Assembly (NCBI GenBank): GCA_964552765.1
Contig: CAZKIA010000007.1
Span: 1 to 38,456 of the forward strand
Length of the DNA stretch: 38,456 nt
Direction of reading: 5' to 3'
DNA from: JAPUDQ01 sp964552765
GTDB lineage: Bacteria; Patescibacteriota; Saccharimonadia; Saccharimonadales; Saccharimonadaceae
Shown here: in pieces, positions 1 to 8,720 of the stretch
How positions within the stretch are numbered: position 1 is the stretch's first letter
Layout: each line of letters opens with the position of its first letter
Notes under the pieces: model-generated
The model's database searches: none
Told to the model about the DNA's origin: nothing
What the model saw: the letters and a program-made list of their open reading frames with translations, nothing else
Translations under genes and position numbers: made by a program

Positions 1-18
1 CATAACTCTAGTTTATCA
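1..18 (-). promoter_or_regulatory. Leaderless promoter and start codon of a gene leaving the left edge
   Basis: On the minus strand an extended -10 box (TG-A-TAAACT, positions 18-10) is followed after 6 nt by ATG at 3-1. This matches the arrangement seen before many other genes in the window, so the left edge appears to cut exactly at the start codon of the next minus-strand gene. Nothing of its product is visible. Confidence 0.5.
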
Positions 19-74
19 GGGGTGAATGGTAACGTCAAGTATATAATTGCCTAACCACAATAAAGCAGCAATCC

Positions 75-1964
75 TTATCGAAGGACAGCTTTGATGCGAC
101 GAATACCAGCCGAGCTGGATTCTTCTTTGGTGATGACAAATTCCTTGTCGCCTTCACTCAGCTGCAGCGTGTGCTCGACATGAGGGCCGCCACAGATCTC
201 AAAACTAAACGGTTTATCAGCATCATCGGCGATCATAGTATAGACTTTTACCGTATCTCCATAACGATCACCAAATTGCCCTAGTGCACCCAACGGGCCC
301 GTTGCCTCACTGGTCGGGTACTCCGCAAAACTAACCTTTAGGTCTCGTGCTATTTGGTCATTGACAATAGATTCAACCTGGCGGATCTGCTCATCGGTCA
401 CTTTCGTCGGGTGGGAAAAATCAAACCGCAATCGCTCCTCGGTGATATTGCTGCCGTGCTGCACGACATGATCGCCAAGAACATCACGTAGTGCCTGGTA
501 CATGAGGTGCGTCGCGGTGTGGTACTTGCGATGTTGCAGTGAATCGCCACCGAGACCACCCTTGAATACACCTTTTCGCGCCGTTTGACTCTTTTGTCTC
601 TGCTCGTTCATCTTCATTTCAAATTCTTGCTGCCAATTTTCAGAAAGTTCGATGCCGTGGCTCGTCGCTTCCTCCACCGATAGCTCTACTGGGAACCCAT
701 AGGTATCATAGAGCGTAAAGAGCTCCACGCCCGTCAGTCCGTCATCAGCAAATTTGTGTAACTGCTTGAGGCCTTTACGTAGCGTCTGGCGAAAGACCTT
801 TTCCTCGCGCACTAGTACCGCTATCACTTCATCACGCTTCTCGGCAACTTCAGGAAAATCATCATGATACAGATCAGCAATCACTGGTACAATCGCCTCT
901 AGAAAATTCTGTTCGATACCAAGCTCAAAACTATAGCGAATCGCCCGACGCACCAGGCGGCGCATGACATAGCCCTGCTCTTTATTGCTCGGTACGCAAC
1001 CATCAACTGCCAGGAATGTCGCGGCGCGCAAATGATCGGCAATGACGCGCATGCTTTCTGTGTAGTCCTCGTACTGTTTACTGCTCAGTGTTTGCAGCTT
1101 TTCGATAATCGGCCACATGAGGCTGATTTTGAATACATCAGGGTCATTGAGCACCGCCGCCGCGATACGCTCCAGGCCAGAGCCATGGTCTATATTGGGT
1201 TTGGCAAGTGGCTCAAATTTTCTTTCAGCGACTTTTTTGTAGGCCATAAAGACATTGTTACCGATCTCCATAAAGCGCCCACAATCACAGTTGGGGTGGC
1301 AATGCTCACCAAATTCGGGGTTGTGCGGAATATCAAACAGATAAAACATTTCGCTATCCGGCCCACACGGGTCACCAACCGGCGTATTGGCTTCGTTACC
1401 GTTGCGACTCCACCAGTTTTTGCTGCCATCGTAGAAAAATATTCGTTCACCGTCTTTGATGCCGCGCTGGTAGCCTGCTTCTTCGCTACCGATATCGGCC
1501 ATGCCATTACTAAGGCCTTTTTGTGCAAATAACTCCGCCCATAGTTCGGCTGCTTCAGTGTCTTTGGGTATATGAAATTCGTCATTGCCCATATAGCATG
1601 TTACGTAAAGCTTGCTCGGATCGAGCCCGACAACGTCTGTCAAGAATTCAAACATCCATGGCACTTGCTCGCTCTTGAAGTAATCGCCGAGACTCCAATT
1701 ACCCAGCATCTCAAAAAATGTCGTATGGCGATTATCACCAATATCGTCGATGTCTTGCGCGCGGAGACATGTCTGACTGTCAACCAGTCGCACACCCTTG
1801 GGGTGGGTTTCACCAAGTAGATATGAGATCATCGGCTGCATACCACTGCCCGTAAAAAGCGTGGTTGGATCACCTCGAAGCACGAGTGGCGCCCGTGGAA
1901 TAATCACATGACCACGATCTTCAAAGAATTTTAAATAGGCATTGCGAATTTGTTGAGCATTCAT
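75..1964 (-). CDS. alaS: Alanyl-tRNA synthetase, short form lacking C-Ala
   Basis: Charges tRNA-Ala with alanine in the cytoplasm and hydrolyses mischarged tRNA. The N-terminal class II catalytic core is clear (LFTGSGMQPM near residue 40, NNVFMAY, GSGLERIAAAV of motif 3 near 263). The editing domain is present, with its zinc-site residues in HTATH and in CGGPHVEHT close to the C-terminus. The protein ends at 629 residues right after the editing domain, whereas typical bacterial AlaS is about 870 and carries a C-Ala/dimerisation region; that region is absent and the ending is a clean stop, not a frameshift. The ATG at 1964 is supported by a -10 box 7 nt upstream. It is monocistronic here; the next minus-strand gene starts at the left edge with its own promoter. 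Confidence 0.95.
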   Translation of the reverse strand: MNAQQIRNAYLKFFEDRGHVIIPRAPLVLRGDPTTLFTGSGMQPMISYLLGETHPKGVRLVDSQTCLRAQDIDDIGDNRHTTFFEMLGNWSLGDYFKSEQVPWMFEFLTDVVGLDPSKLYVTCYMGNDEFHIPKDTEAAELWAELFAQKGLSNGMADIGSEEAGYQRGIKDGERIFFYDGSKNWWSRNGNEANTPVGDPCGPDSEMFYLFDIPHNPEFGEHCHPNCDCGRFMEIGNNVFMAYKKVAERKFEPLAKPNIDHGSGLERIAAAVLNDPDVFKISLMWPIIEKLQTLSSKQYEDYTESMRVIADHLRAATFLAVDGCVPSNKEQGYVMRRLVRRAIRYSFELGIEQNFLEAIVPVIADLYHDDFPEVAEKRDEVIAVLVREEKVFRQTLRKGLKQLHKFADDGLTGVELFTLYDTYGFPVELSVEEATSHGIELSENWQQEFEMKMNEQRQKSQTARKGVFKGGLGGDSLQHRKYHTATHLMYQALRDVLGDHVVQHGSNITEERLRFDFSHPTKVTDEQIRQVESIVNDQIARDLKVSFAEYPTSEATGPLGALGQFGDRYGDTVKVYTMIADDADKPFSFEICGGPHVEHTLQLSEGDKEFVITKEESSSAGIRRIKAVLR

Positions 1965-1980
1965 CTACCCTATTGTAACA
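1965..1980 (-). promoter_or_regulatory. Leaderless extended -10 promoter of alaS
   Basis: Minus-strand TG-T-TACAAT (1980-1972) ends 7 nt before the alaS ATG. The predicted transcription start falls at or next to the start codon, and no Shine-Dalgarno sequence is present. Confidence 0.6.
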
Positions 1981-2025
1981 GATTGAGAAGACAACATGCA
2001 GACACCTTATAAATGACACCAGAAA

Positions 2026-3834
2026 CTATCGCGTCATTTGTGTAACGCCGCCCCACTCTACAACTGTAAAGCCACTTCGCGGTATGCTCGACAGTTTTTG
2101 TGGCGGTAATACAATACGTGAATCATAGCCACTCATGTCGAGGAATACTCGGATCACCGTATCAGGTTTTGGCGAGATATATAGTGGTGCGAGAACGTTC
2201 ATCTGCGAAGTCGTAAGCCATGACAAACGAATATATGGTTTTTCTGGTATACGTGGCGTCCAAAACTCCATGAAGTCGGCGATTTCTTTGTCAGTAAGAC
2301 CTTGCTGCTTAAGTTGGCGACGCATGGTTGTTTCTGCATCAGCACGTTTAACAACCGTTCCTGATGTGATACCAGGATACTCACCATAGCCCGGGCCCTC
2401 CCAGAACAATGACTCGTACGTCCGGCCGCCATATGATAGCTGTCCATCCGGTCGAGCAGTGACACCTCGCCAGCCACCTTCGGGGTAGAAAGGATCAGAC
2501 AATACGACATGAGCACCAACCCGCACATCAACAGATTGCGTACTCGTCGGATAGAGATACACAACAGGTTTGGCGCATCCGTAGGATGGAGCGTATTGTT
2601 CGCGTACATATACGAGCAGTTCATCGCTCGCATTCTTAATAATTATCATGCCATGAGCCGATTTATACTGTTCAAATGATACAGCTGGCTGATCGGTTGT
2701 TTTTTGCCACTGGACATACTCATCGTAACTCTTTTTAAACAGTGTATTTGCATCATCTTTTGGCTGATAGACAACGCGGCCCGTATCAGTCTTACCGATC
2801 GCAACAATATCCGAGCTTTTTAGTCCATCTGCGCGGGTAACGGCAACAACTACGCCACCACATCCCCTGGCAATTGGCTTGGCATTATCAAACACGAGCT
2901 TGCCGCTGTAATCTTTGCCTTGGGCAGCCTGACCATTTTCCCACGAATATTTCTCGAGACTCAGCGTATTTGGCGCATAGTCTAGACTAACGGTAGCTCC
3001 AAGCAGCGTCATTAACTCATAGCCAATATTTGTGAGTTTTGTATCCGTATAAGTGCGCTCTACGCGATAAAGCGCATTGCGGCCATAATCGGCAACTTTG
3101 ACTCGCGTGACACCATCTGTTGCTGCGGGGGCACCGATACTCCCCAGCTGGCTATACTCAGTGCGCGTTACTTTTTCCCCATTATCTAGTGCGAAGTAAC
3201 TCGGAATACTCAGTGAGTCGTAGTGCACGGTATCGTCAATTGCAACCGTAGCATTAAATGTTTCCTTGAAAGATTGTCTGTCTGTCGCACTCAATTCGGG
3301 CGTAAATGTCTGAGGTCGTGCAATATAGGCAACGGTACCATCAGGTTTTTTCTCAAACATCATAGGAACACGCCCAGACATATCTGGAGGAGAATGCACC
3401 ATGATAATTGTATTGCCACTTCGTGTGCCGACTTCAAAATACACCGGCATATTCTCTTGACGATTCGCTTCAGCTTTGTCGGCACTCACGCCTTGGGTAA
3501 GGTAGGTTGCAATATCTTCGCTCTTGAACCATCCTTGTGCAGCAATCGGCTTGCGCGTCTCATACCAGGTCTCGCCGGTGGTTGGCTTGATAAATTTTGC
3601 CAGCAGCTGATCGTCCGATACCTTTGGTGCTGTTTTTTTATTGACTGCAGGAATAGTACTCGACTGAACAGGACTGTCCTCTTGATGTGTGATATACCAT
3701 ATCAAGCCAGCCGCAACTGCCACCGCCACAACAAGGGCAATAGCGAGATATATCCTTGACCGGGTTGATGGTCGCGTCGGCTGAAGTTCACTAGATCGTG
3801 ATGATTCAAGCCCAGTATCGTCATGAACGTCCAT
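2026..3834 (-). CDS. Membrane-anchored conserved protein with C-terminal CAKPVVYLYP domain
   Basis: Function unknown. The N-terminus is a short cytoplasmic, Ser/Arg-rich stretch followed by one strong membrane segment (about residues 28-50) and then a large, presumably extracytoplasmic region with no further membrane segment. Around residue 410 begins a distinctive block starting GCAKPVVYLYP, continuing with a Gly/Tyr/Trp-rich part (GGWRGVTARPDGQLSYGGRTY) and ending EWGGVTQMTR. I recall the AKPVVYLYP block as recurring in predicted surface proteins of candidate-phyla bacteria, but cannot assign an activity. It starts 5 nt after the 68-residue gene upstream and is probably co-transcribed with it from the promoter near 4070; GGAG lies 10 nt before the ATG. 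Confidence 0.8.
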   Translation of the reverse strand: MDVHDDTGLESSRSSELQPTRPSTRSRIYLAIALVVAVAVAAGLIWYITHQEDSPVQSSTIPAVNKKTAPKVSDDQLLAKFIKPTTGETWYETRKPIAAQGWFKSEDIATYLTQGVSADKAEANRQENMPVYFEVGTRSGNTIIMVHSPPDMSGRVPMMFEKKPDGTVAYIARPQTFTPELSATDRQSFKETFNATVAIDDTVHYDSLSIPSYFALDNGEKVTRTEYSQLGSIGAPAATDGVTRVKVADYGRNALYRVERTYTDTKLTNIGYELMTLLGATVSLDYAPNTLSLEKYSWENGQAAQGKDYSGKLVFDNAKPIARGCGGVVVAVTRADGLKSSDIVAIGKTDTGRVVYQPKDDANTLFKKSYDEYVQWQKTTDQPAVSFEQYKSAHGMIIIKNASDELLVYVREQYAPSYGCAKPVVYLYPTSTQSVDVRVGAHVVLSDPFYPEGGWRGVTARPDGQLSYGGRTYESLFWEGPGYGEYPGITSGTVVKRADAETTMRRQLKQQGLTDKEIADFMEFWTPRIPEKPYIRLSWLTTSQMNVLAPLYISPKPDTVIRVFLDMSGYDSRIVLPPQKLSSIPRSGFTVVEWGGVTQMTR

Positions 3835-3839
3835 ATACT

Positions 3840-4046
3840 CTATGCTCCAGGGATATTTTTCTTGATATCGTCAAATTTCTTCTGGATCTGGTCAACTTGT
3901 TTGTTGGCGCCATCAACGAACTTGTCATCGGCATCACCGGGGATCATTTTCGTTACATTTTCAGCCTGCTTCTGTGCGCTGTCAATCGATTTTTCTAGAT
4001 CGCCAGTTTTTTTAAACATACCTTTAAGTCCGTCTAGTAGTCCCAT
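3840..4046 (-). CDS. Small amphipathic helical protein (MT0933/Rv0909-antitoxin-like)
   Basis: 68 residues starting MGLLDGLKGMF, then charged and amphipathic helices rich in Lys, Asp and Gln, with no membrane segment. The layout recalls the small actinobacterial proteins annotated as MT0933-like antitoxins, which also begin MGLLD and are mostly charged helix. That resemblance is loose, and no toxin-like partner is adjacent. A strong Shine-Dalgarno sequence (AAGGAGG) sits just before the ATG and a TATAAT box lies 22 nt before it, so this gene has a conventional leader unlike many others here. It is followed after 5 nt by the 602-residue membrane-anchored protein. Confidence 0.7.
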   Translation of the reverse strand: MGLLDGLKGMFKKTGDLEKSIDSAQKQAENVTKMIPGDADDKFVDGANKQVDQIQKKFDDIKKNIPGA

Positions 4047-4074
4047 GCTGCCTCCTTGTTATATCGTCATTATA
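4047..4074 (-). promoter_or_regulatory. -10 box and strong Shine-Dalgarno of the 68-aa gene
   Basis: Minus-strand TATAAT at 4074-4069 is followed by a leader of about 16 nt with AAGGAGG and then ATG at 4046. A -35 box is not convincing. Confidence 0.5.
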
Positions 4075-4120
4075 CGCGCGAGTAAGCGTAGCGTCGATAG
4101 ACAAATGCACTCGCTCAAAA

Positions 4121-5161
4121 CTATGCAATAATCCCACCGCCAAGTACTATATTGCCTTGGTATAACACCGCTGATTGTCCGGCCGTTACGGCACGCTCCG
4201 CCTCATCTAAATGGAGCGTCACACCATCCAGACGGCATGGCAATAATGCACCACGGTGACGAAGACGTGCATGGAGTTTTTCTCCTGGCGTAGGTGGGTT
4301 GTTAATCCAATGTATATCTCGAAGCGTCATTGTTGTCCGCCACATAGACTCATCATCGAGATTACGACTCACGAATACTTTGTTTTGCGTCATATCTTTA
4401 GCGACAACATAATACGGCAAACCACCACCAACGTTCAGCCCATGTCGCTGACCGATAGTGTAAAATATCGCTCCATCATGATGGCCAATAACCGTGCCTG
4501 ACTCCTTCTCGATAATTTCACCTGGATGAGTCGTAACATATTGACTCAAAAACTCCTTGATACCGACTGACCCCACAAAGCAAATTCCTTGACTATCTTT
4601 TTTGCGGGCCGTGATAAGGCCTTTTTGTTCTGCGATGGATCTAACCTCTGTCTTTTCAAGCATCCCAAGCGGAAATAGTGTCTTTGCTAGGGCCTCAGCT
4701 GTCACCCGATAGAGAAAATATGTCTGATCCTTGTTGGTGTCTTTTGCCATACATAATTTTTCTTCCCTCTGTGCGCTCTGGCGCACCGCATAATGTCCAG
4801 TGGCGATCATGTCTGCACCGTCTGCGAGTGCAGCCTTGAGAAATAGGTTAAATTTTACTTCTTGGTTGCACATTATGTCGGGGTTTGGTGTCCGCCCAGC
4901 CTCATACTCAGCAACCATATAATCGACAACGTATTGTTTATATTCTTTTTGAAAATCATAGACACGAAACGGAATTTTTAGCTGTACAGCAACACGCTTG
5001 GCGTCGGCAAGATCATCAGCCCACGGGCAGCGCATACCTGGTAAATCTTGCGTCCAGTTCTTCATATAGATGCCTGTAACATCATAGCCCTGATCAACAA
5101 GGAGTGCCGTCGTCACTGAACTATCCACACCGCCACTCATACCGACAAATACACGGCTCAT
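4121..5161 (-). CDS. mnmA: tRNA-specific 2-thiouridylase MnmA
   Basis: Thiolates C2 of U34 in tRNA-Lys, -Glu and -Gln using persulfide sulfur and ATP. The PP-loop SGGVDSS is at residues 9-15. The two catalytic cysteines are Cys98 (MCNQEVKF) and Cys194 (GICFVG), and the GQRHGLNVGGG segment is conserved; 346 residues is close to the family norm. Its ATG overlaps the stop of the upstream DUF218 gene by 4 nt (ATGA), and that gene overlaps the 3' end of a cysteine desulfurase. This places the sulfur donor enzyme and the thiolase in one transcription unit. No separate SufE/TusA-like relay gene is seen here, so direct transfer from the desulfurase is a reasonable inference. Confidence 0.97.
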   Translation of the reverse strand: MSRVFVGMSGGVDSSVTTALLVDQGYDVTGIYMKNWTQDLPGMRCPWADDLADAKRVAVQLKIPFRVYDFQKEYKQYVVDYMVAEYEAGRTPNPDIMCNQEVKFNLFLKAALADGADMIATGHYAVRQSAQREEKLCMAKDTNKDQTYFLYRVTAEALAKTLFPLGMLEKTEVRSIAEQKGLITARKKDSQGICFVGSVGIKEFLSQYVTTHPGEIIEKESGTVIGHHDGAIFYTIGQRHGLNVGGGLPYYVVAKDMTQNKVFVSRNLDDESMWRTTMTLRDIHWINNPPTPGEKLHARLRHRGALLPCRLDGVTLHLDEAERAVTAGQSAVLYQGNIVLGGGIIA

Positions 5162-5763
5162 AAAACACCAGCCGATATATGAAATAGCATGATTTTAATA
5201 AGTTCACTGCCCGCCAACCATAGCCCAGAAGGCGTCATCCACCATGTTTCTGTCCATTGCCGATCATGAGCAACAGGGTGATTAACAATGGTGACGTGTT
5301 CGCCAAGTCGCAAACGGAATTCCAGGCTTGCGCGTCGTTGATGGTAGGCACTGGTCACGAGAATGATCTTTTTGAGATTGTTATTATGGATGAAGAGACC
5401 CGTATTGACTGCATTTTCGGCGGTATTTTGTGCAAATTCTTCGATCTCTATATCCTCAGCTGGCACGCCAAGACCTATCGCATACCGCTTCATGGCTTCG
5501 GCATTACTGGCGCCTGACTTATCTGCCGCCGCGCCAGAAAAAATTAATTTCTTGCCCCATCCAGCCTTGTAGAGATCGATCGCTTCACCAGTGCGGGCTG
5601 TTGTGTCGCCGCCACTGATTGCCACAATTGCATCAGCTGGCTCGCACGTCCCAACACTTGGGCGGTCACAGCGCTTTAAGTCATCTGGCCCTAGGTACGC
5701 TGGCACGGCAAACACGACCAGTGCAAAGATAGATGCCGCGATGATGAGCAGCAAGCGCATCAC
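5158..5763 (-). CDS. DUF218/YdcF-SanA-like membrane-anchored protein
   Basis: 201 residues with an N-terminal membrane segment (about 2-24) and a DUF218 domain outside or on the membrane face. The family signatures are visible: AIVAISGGDTTARTGEAIDLY near 45-65, SNAEAMKRYAIGLGVP near 85-100, EFAQNTAENA, and ILVTSAYHQRRASLEFR. Members such as YdcF, SanA and ElyC are linked to envelope maintenance, but the reaction is not settled and I cannot choose a substrate. Translationally coupled on both sides by 4-nt overlaps, with nifS before and mnmA after; a functional link to sulfur transfer is not implied by the sequence itself. Confidence 0.88.
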   Translation of the reverse strand: MMRLLLIIAASIFALVVFAVPAYLGPDDLKRCDRPSVGTCEPADAIVAISGGDTTARTGEAIDLYKAGWGKKLIFSGAAADKSGASNAEAMKRYAIGLGVPAEDIEIEEFAQNTAENAVNTGLFIHNNNLKKIILVTSAYHQRRASLEFRLRLGEHVTIVNHPVAHDRQWTETWWMTPSGLWLAGSELIKIMLFHISAGVL

Positions 5764-6917
5764 CTGGTACGCTCCTCGGCAACCACCTCGGTAATAATTG
5801 CACCCGCTCGGGTGATTTCGTCTTCGGTAGTTGATCGTCCCAGACTAAATCGTAAGCTCCCATCGGCTAATTCGTCACTCATACCAATTGCCGTGAGTAC
5901 GTGCGAGCGCGTACCATTGTTTGCCGCACAGGCCGATCCTGTCGCCGCCATCACGCCCCGTTCATCAAGCCCAAAAACAGCTCGTTCACCATCAAGGCCT
6001 GGCACAGAAATATGTAAAATATGTGGTGCACGTTGCTTAGGATGACCGTTGACGACTACATCACCAATTGAGCTCGTAATAATCTGCTCGAGTTTACTGC
6101 GAAGTACAGCAAGACGATGCGATTCATGTGCACGATGCTTAACTGCGCGTGTTAATGCCTCGGCAAATCCGACTGCCCCCGCTACATTTTCCGTGCCAGA
6201 TCGTATACCGTTCTCTTGTCCGCCGCCGCGAATAAATGGCGTTACTTCTACCCCTGCTCGTACCCATAGCAACCCGACTTGCTTGGGGCCGTAGCATTTG
6301 CCGCTATTGAGCGTCATCATATCAACACCAAGTCGTGAGACGGAAATATCAAGCAGCCCCGGCGCCTGAGACGCATCGGTATGGAAAAAAATCGGCGTTG
6401 TATTACCAGCCGCCCGACGTGTCTCGCGTATTTCCTCTATGAGCCGTGCAATGGCTCGCAGTGGCTGAACAGTACCGAGCTCATTGTTAATATAGGCAAC
6501 ACTTACCAGTGTCGTGCCATCATCGATCGCGTTCTTCACCGCCTCGACTGACTCATAGCCTCTCTGATCAACCTCAATCCATGATGTAGGATGAGCAGAT
6601 GCCGCTCCGATCACTGCCGCATGCTCGCTGCGGCTGATGGCAATTGACCCTCCATAGTGACCAATAACCCCCTGCACCGCAATATGTATCGATTCGGTAG
6701 CACCTGCAGTGATAATCACTTCATGTTGCTTGGCTCCGATGACCATCGCCAAGCGATGACGGGCATCTTCATAGGCATACCGTACCGTACGAGCTGATTG
6801 ATACAGTGCTGATGGATTATAAAATTCTTCATGAAGGTAAGGCTCCATAACCGACAAAACCCGCTGATCTAGCGGGGTAGCGGCTGCATAATCGAGATAA
6901 ATCGAGCTCCCACTCAT
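5760..6917 (-). CDS. Cysteine desulfurase (NifS/IscS family)
   Basis: PLP enzyme that takes sulfur from cysteine onto an active-site cysteine as persulfide. Visible motifs are the substrate/PLP region (TAGATESIHIAVQG), FHTDASQAPG, the Schiff-base Lys in NSGKCYGPKQVG (the usual His before this Lys is Gly here), the IRSGTENVAGA loop, and the persulfide Cys in TGSACAANNGTRS. I place the start at ATG 6917 (385 residues, MSGSSIYLDYAAATP). An upstream in-frame start at 6953 would add 12 residues that do not fit the family and would overlap the preceding gene, while a -10 box lies 6 nt before 6917. Downstream ydcF-like and mnmA genes are coupled, so it probably feeds tRNA thiolation and possibly Fe-S assembly. 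Confidence 0.95.
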   Translation of the reverse strand: MSGSSIYLDYAAATPLDQRVLSVMEPYLHEEFYNPSALYQSARTVRYAYEDARHRLAMVIGAKQHEVIITAGATESIHIAVQGVIGHYGGSIAISRSEHAAVIGAASAHPTSWIEVDQRGYESVEAVKNAIDDGTTLVSVAYINNELGTVQPLRAIARLIEEIRETRRAAGNTTPIFFHTDASQAPGLLDISVSRLGVDMMTLNSGKCYGPKQVGLLWVRAGVEVTPFIRGGGQENGIRSGTENVAGAVGFAEALTRAVKHRAHESHRLAVLRSKLEQIITSSIGDVVVNGHPKQRAPHILHISVPGLDGERAVFGLDERGVMAATGSACAANNGTRSHVLTAIGMSDELADGSLRFSLGRSTTEDEITRAGAIITEVVAEERTR

Positions 6918-6930
6918 GTATCTATTGTAT
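6918..6930 (-). promoter_or_regulatory. Internal leaderless promoter of nifS
   Basis: Minus-strand TACAAT (6929-6924, within TATACAAT) ends 6 nt before the nifS ATG and overlaps the last codon and stop of the upstream 145-residue gene. nifS-ydcF-mnmA can therefore be transcribed separately from the two hypothetical genes before it. Confidence 0.5.
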
Positions 6931-7359
6931 ACCAGGAGCAGAACTCGGTGCATTCGTCAGTTCTTTGCCTGTAGTCGGATCACGTTTATAGATACCGCGC
7001 ATCACTTGCTCGTAGTACAGACGAACAGCGAGACCAAAATTTTGCATCTCCTGCTCATCAAGGTATTTGTAGTTGCCGCCATCATAGGACTTGAGGATAC
7101 CATTTTGGTGAACTTCGTAGCGTGTTGTACGCTCATGATTCGTACCATCAGCATCTTTCCACTGTTCGTACCAAATCCATGTCTGATCATCAAGGCAAAA
7201 GAATTCACGGCGATGCCCTTTCGGGACAGCACCAAATAGGTAGCGACCAAGGTCAGACTCGAGCTCAATCAACTCGCGCTCAGTCAATGGCTTTAGCGGT
7301 CGATCAATATCTTTCGGAGAGCCAGAGATAAGCGTAATGGCTTTTTGAAAGAGATTCAT
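6922..7359 (-). CDS. Conserved hypothetical protein, 145 aa
   Basis: No family recognised. The protein is soluble, starts MNLFQKAITLISGSPKDIDRPL, and has an aromatic and charged core (EFFCLDDQTWIWYEQW, TTRYEVHQNGILK, RLYYEQVMRGIYKRD) with a short Ser/Pro tail. The alternating Trp/Tyr/Phe pattern suggests a small beta-rich fold. The Shine-Dalgarno AAGGA overlaps the stop of the 165-residue gene 11 nt upstream, so the two are translated together. Its 3' end contains the -10 box of nifS. Confidence 0.75.
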   Translation of the reverse strand: MNLFQKAITLISGSPKDIDRPLKPLTERELIELESDLGRYLFGAVPKGHRREFFCLDDQTWIWYEQWKDADGTNHERTTRYEVHQNGILKSYDGGNYKYLDEQEMQNFGLAVRLYYEQVMRGIYKRDPTTGKELTNAPSSAPGIQ

Positions 7360-7370
7360 TGCTATTTTCC

Positions 7371-7868
7371 TTACTGATCCGCTGCTTTATTGCGAATTGC
7401 CTGTGTATCGCGACTAGCTGGGTTACGTACACTTTGCTCAATGGCAGCACTGCGAACATTCTTGATCCACTGACCACTTAGTATAATACCGCGTAGATCA
7501 AACGCCTCAAGAGGAGCCACACATTCCTTGTTGATCGACTCGGCAGGCGTGGCATGACTACGAGTATCATGAATTGCATCAACCCACCGTGATTCTGCTG
7601 GTGTTTCTTCATGCAAGTTGATTCTCTCGGCCATAAAATTACCAAGTGATGTCCGGCTTTCATGGCCTATTGCATTATAAACATTGTTGACGCCTTGACG
7701 GGCGCGATTCACGTCATTGACCTCGAGAAGCCCCTCGGGCTGAGTATCCATTGGCACACCATCGCGTGCATAATGCGATGAACGAGTTAACTGGTCAAAT
7801 TCAGCAGTCATCGCTTCTTGCGAGGACGAGGGAATAACATAATTGTGATTATCGGTTGTAAGTACCAC
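7371..7868 (-). CDS. Hypothetical protein, 165 aa, GTG start
   Basis: No family recognised. It is a soluble, polar, predicted mostly helical protein, with repeated short Asn/Arg/Glu-rich stretches and no membrane segment or catalytic signature. The GTG at 7868 is supported by GGAGAG 8 nt upstream. It sits first in the minus-strand run leading to the 145-residue gene and the nifS block, 48 nt after the end of tatD. Confidence 0.6.
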   Translation of the reverse strand: MVLTTDNHNYVIPSSSQEAMTAEFDQLTRSSHYARDGVPMDTQPEGLLEVNDVNRARQGVNNVYNAIGHESRTSLGNFMAERINLHEETPAESRWVDAIHDTRSHATPAESINKECVAPLEAFDLRGIILSGQWIKNVRSAAIEQSVRNPASRDTQAIRNKAADQ

Positions 7869-7916
7869 TTGTCAATCTCTCCACGATTAATAATAGTGAG
7901 TGGGTATTTTTCGTGT

Positions 7917-8705
7917 TTATTTGAGATGAAATAGTGTTGTCGCACTAGCTTCCGTCGCACGCGAGAGCTCCTGGAGATTGATAGACTGGAGATTCGCTAT
8001 ATGATTGGCAACGTGCTCTAATAGTGCAGGCTCATTGACTTTACCACGATGTGGATGTGGCGTCAAGTAGGGCGCATCTGTTTCTAATAGAATTTTTTCA
8101 TACGGAATCGCCCTATACAGCTCTTGTTTGTCCCTGGCAAATGTCGAAATACCATTAACACCTATCCAGAGGTCACGCGTGAGAGCCTTCTCCATATTTG
8201 ACATATTGTCGGTATAGCTGTGTAATACGCCTCTAAGGCCCTTAAAATTATCGAAAATCGGCCAAAAATCATCAAAAGCCTCGCGCACATGAAACGATAT
8301 CGGCAAATGATGATCGAGTGCCAGCTGTAGCTGTTCCTCAAAGACGCGGATCTGGACATCACGCGGTGAATGATTGTAATAATAGTCCAAACCGATCTCG
8401 CCAACAGCGACAATCTTGGTAGATTTCGCACTACTTGCACGGGGGGTCGATAGTACATGTCGCAATGCTTCGATGTGTTTCCCCTCACGAGCTGCCTCAT
8501 GCGGATGAATACCTATTGCCGCCCACGATCGTGTGTGTGATGCAGCGAATTCCACTGCCTCATGCGATGATTTCACGTCAGTACCAACCATAATCATGCG
8601 GCCAATACCCACCTCAAGGCCTCGTTGATACGCCGCTTCACTATCCGCAAAGTTCTCTTCATGGATATGACAGTGTGTATCGGTAAAAGTATTGTCGCGT
8701 ATCAT
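7917..8705 (-). CDS. tatD: TatD-family metal-dependent hydrolase (DNase)
   Basis: TIM-barrel metallo-hydrolase of the TatD group, members of which act as 3'-5' DNA exonucleases or on D-aminoacyl-tRNA. Metal ligands are visible in order: DTHCHIH at the N-terminus, the Glu of VGEIGLDYYY, His of ISFHVREAF, His of VLHSYTDN, and Asp of LLETDAPYLTPHPHRGK. The length of 262 residues is typical. I use ATG 8705 rather than the TTG at 8711. It begins 15 nt after the metG stop, an arrangement (metG-tatD) common in bacteria, and is probably co-transcribed with it. Confidence 0.93.
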   Translation of the reverse strand: MIRDNTFTDTHCHIHEENFADSEAAYQRGLEVGIGRMIMVGTDVKSSHEAVEFAASHTRSWAAIGIHPHEAAREGKHIEALRHVLSTPRASSAKSTKIVAVGEIGLDYYYNHSPRDVQIRVFEEQLQLALDHHLPISFHVREAFDDFWPIFDNFKGLRGVLHSYTDNMSNMEKALTRDLWIGVNGISTFARDKQELYRAIPYEKILLETDAPYLTPHPHRGKVNEPALLEHVANHIANLQSINLQELSRATEASATTLFHLK

Positions 8706-8720
8706 AGTCAAAATAGCGGA

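Noticed and set aside
1032..1532. Plus-strand open frame opposite alaS (and similar long antisense frames elsewhere)
   Set aside because: Shadow frames of well-supported genes, with no promoter, ribosome site or recognisable domain.
4121..5763. UGA recoded as glycine (Gracilibacteria/SR1 code)
   Set aside because: The ydcF-like gene and pcrA end at TGA exactly where the next gene starts (ATGA overlaps), and conserved proteins contain no internal TGA.
5760..6953. nifS start at 6953
   Set aside because: The extra 12 residues do not fit the family, overlap the previous gene and lie across the -10 box.
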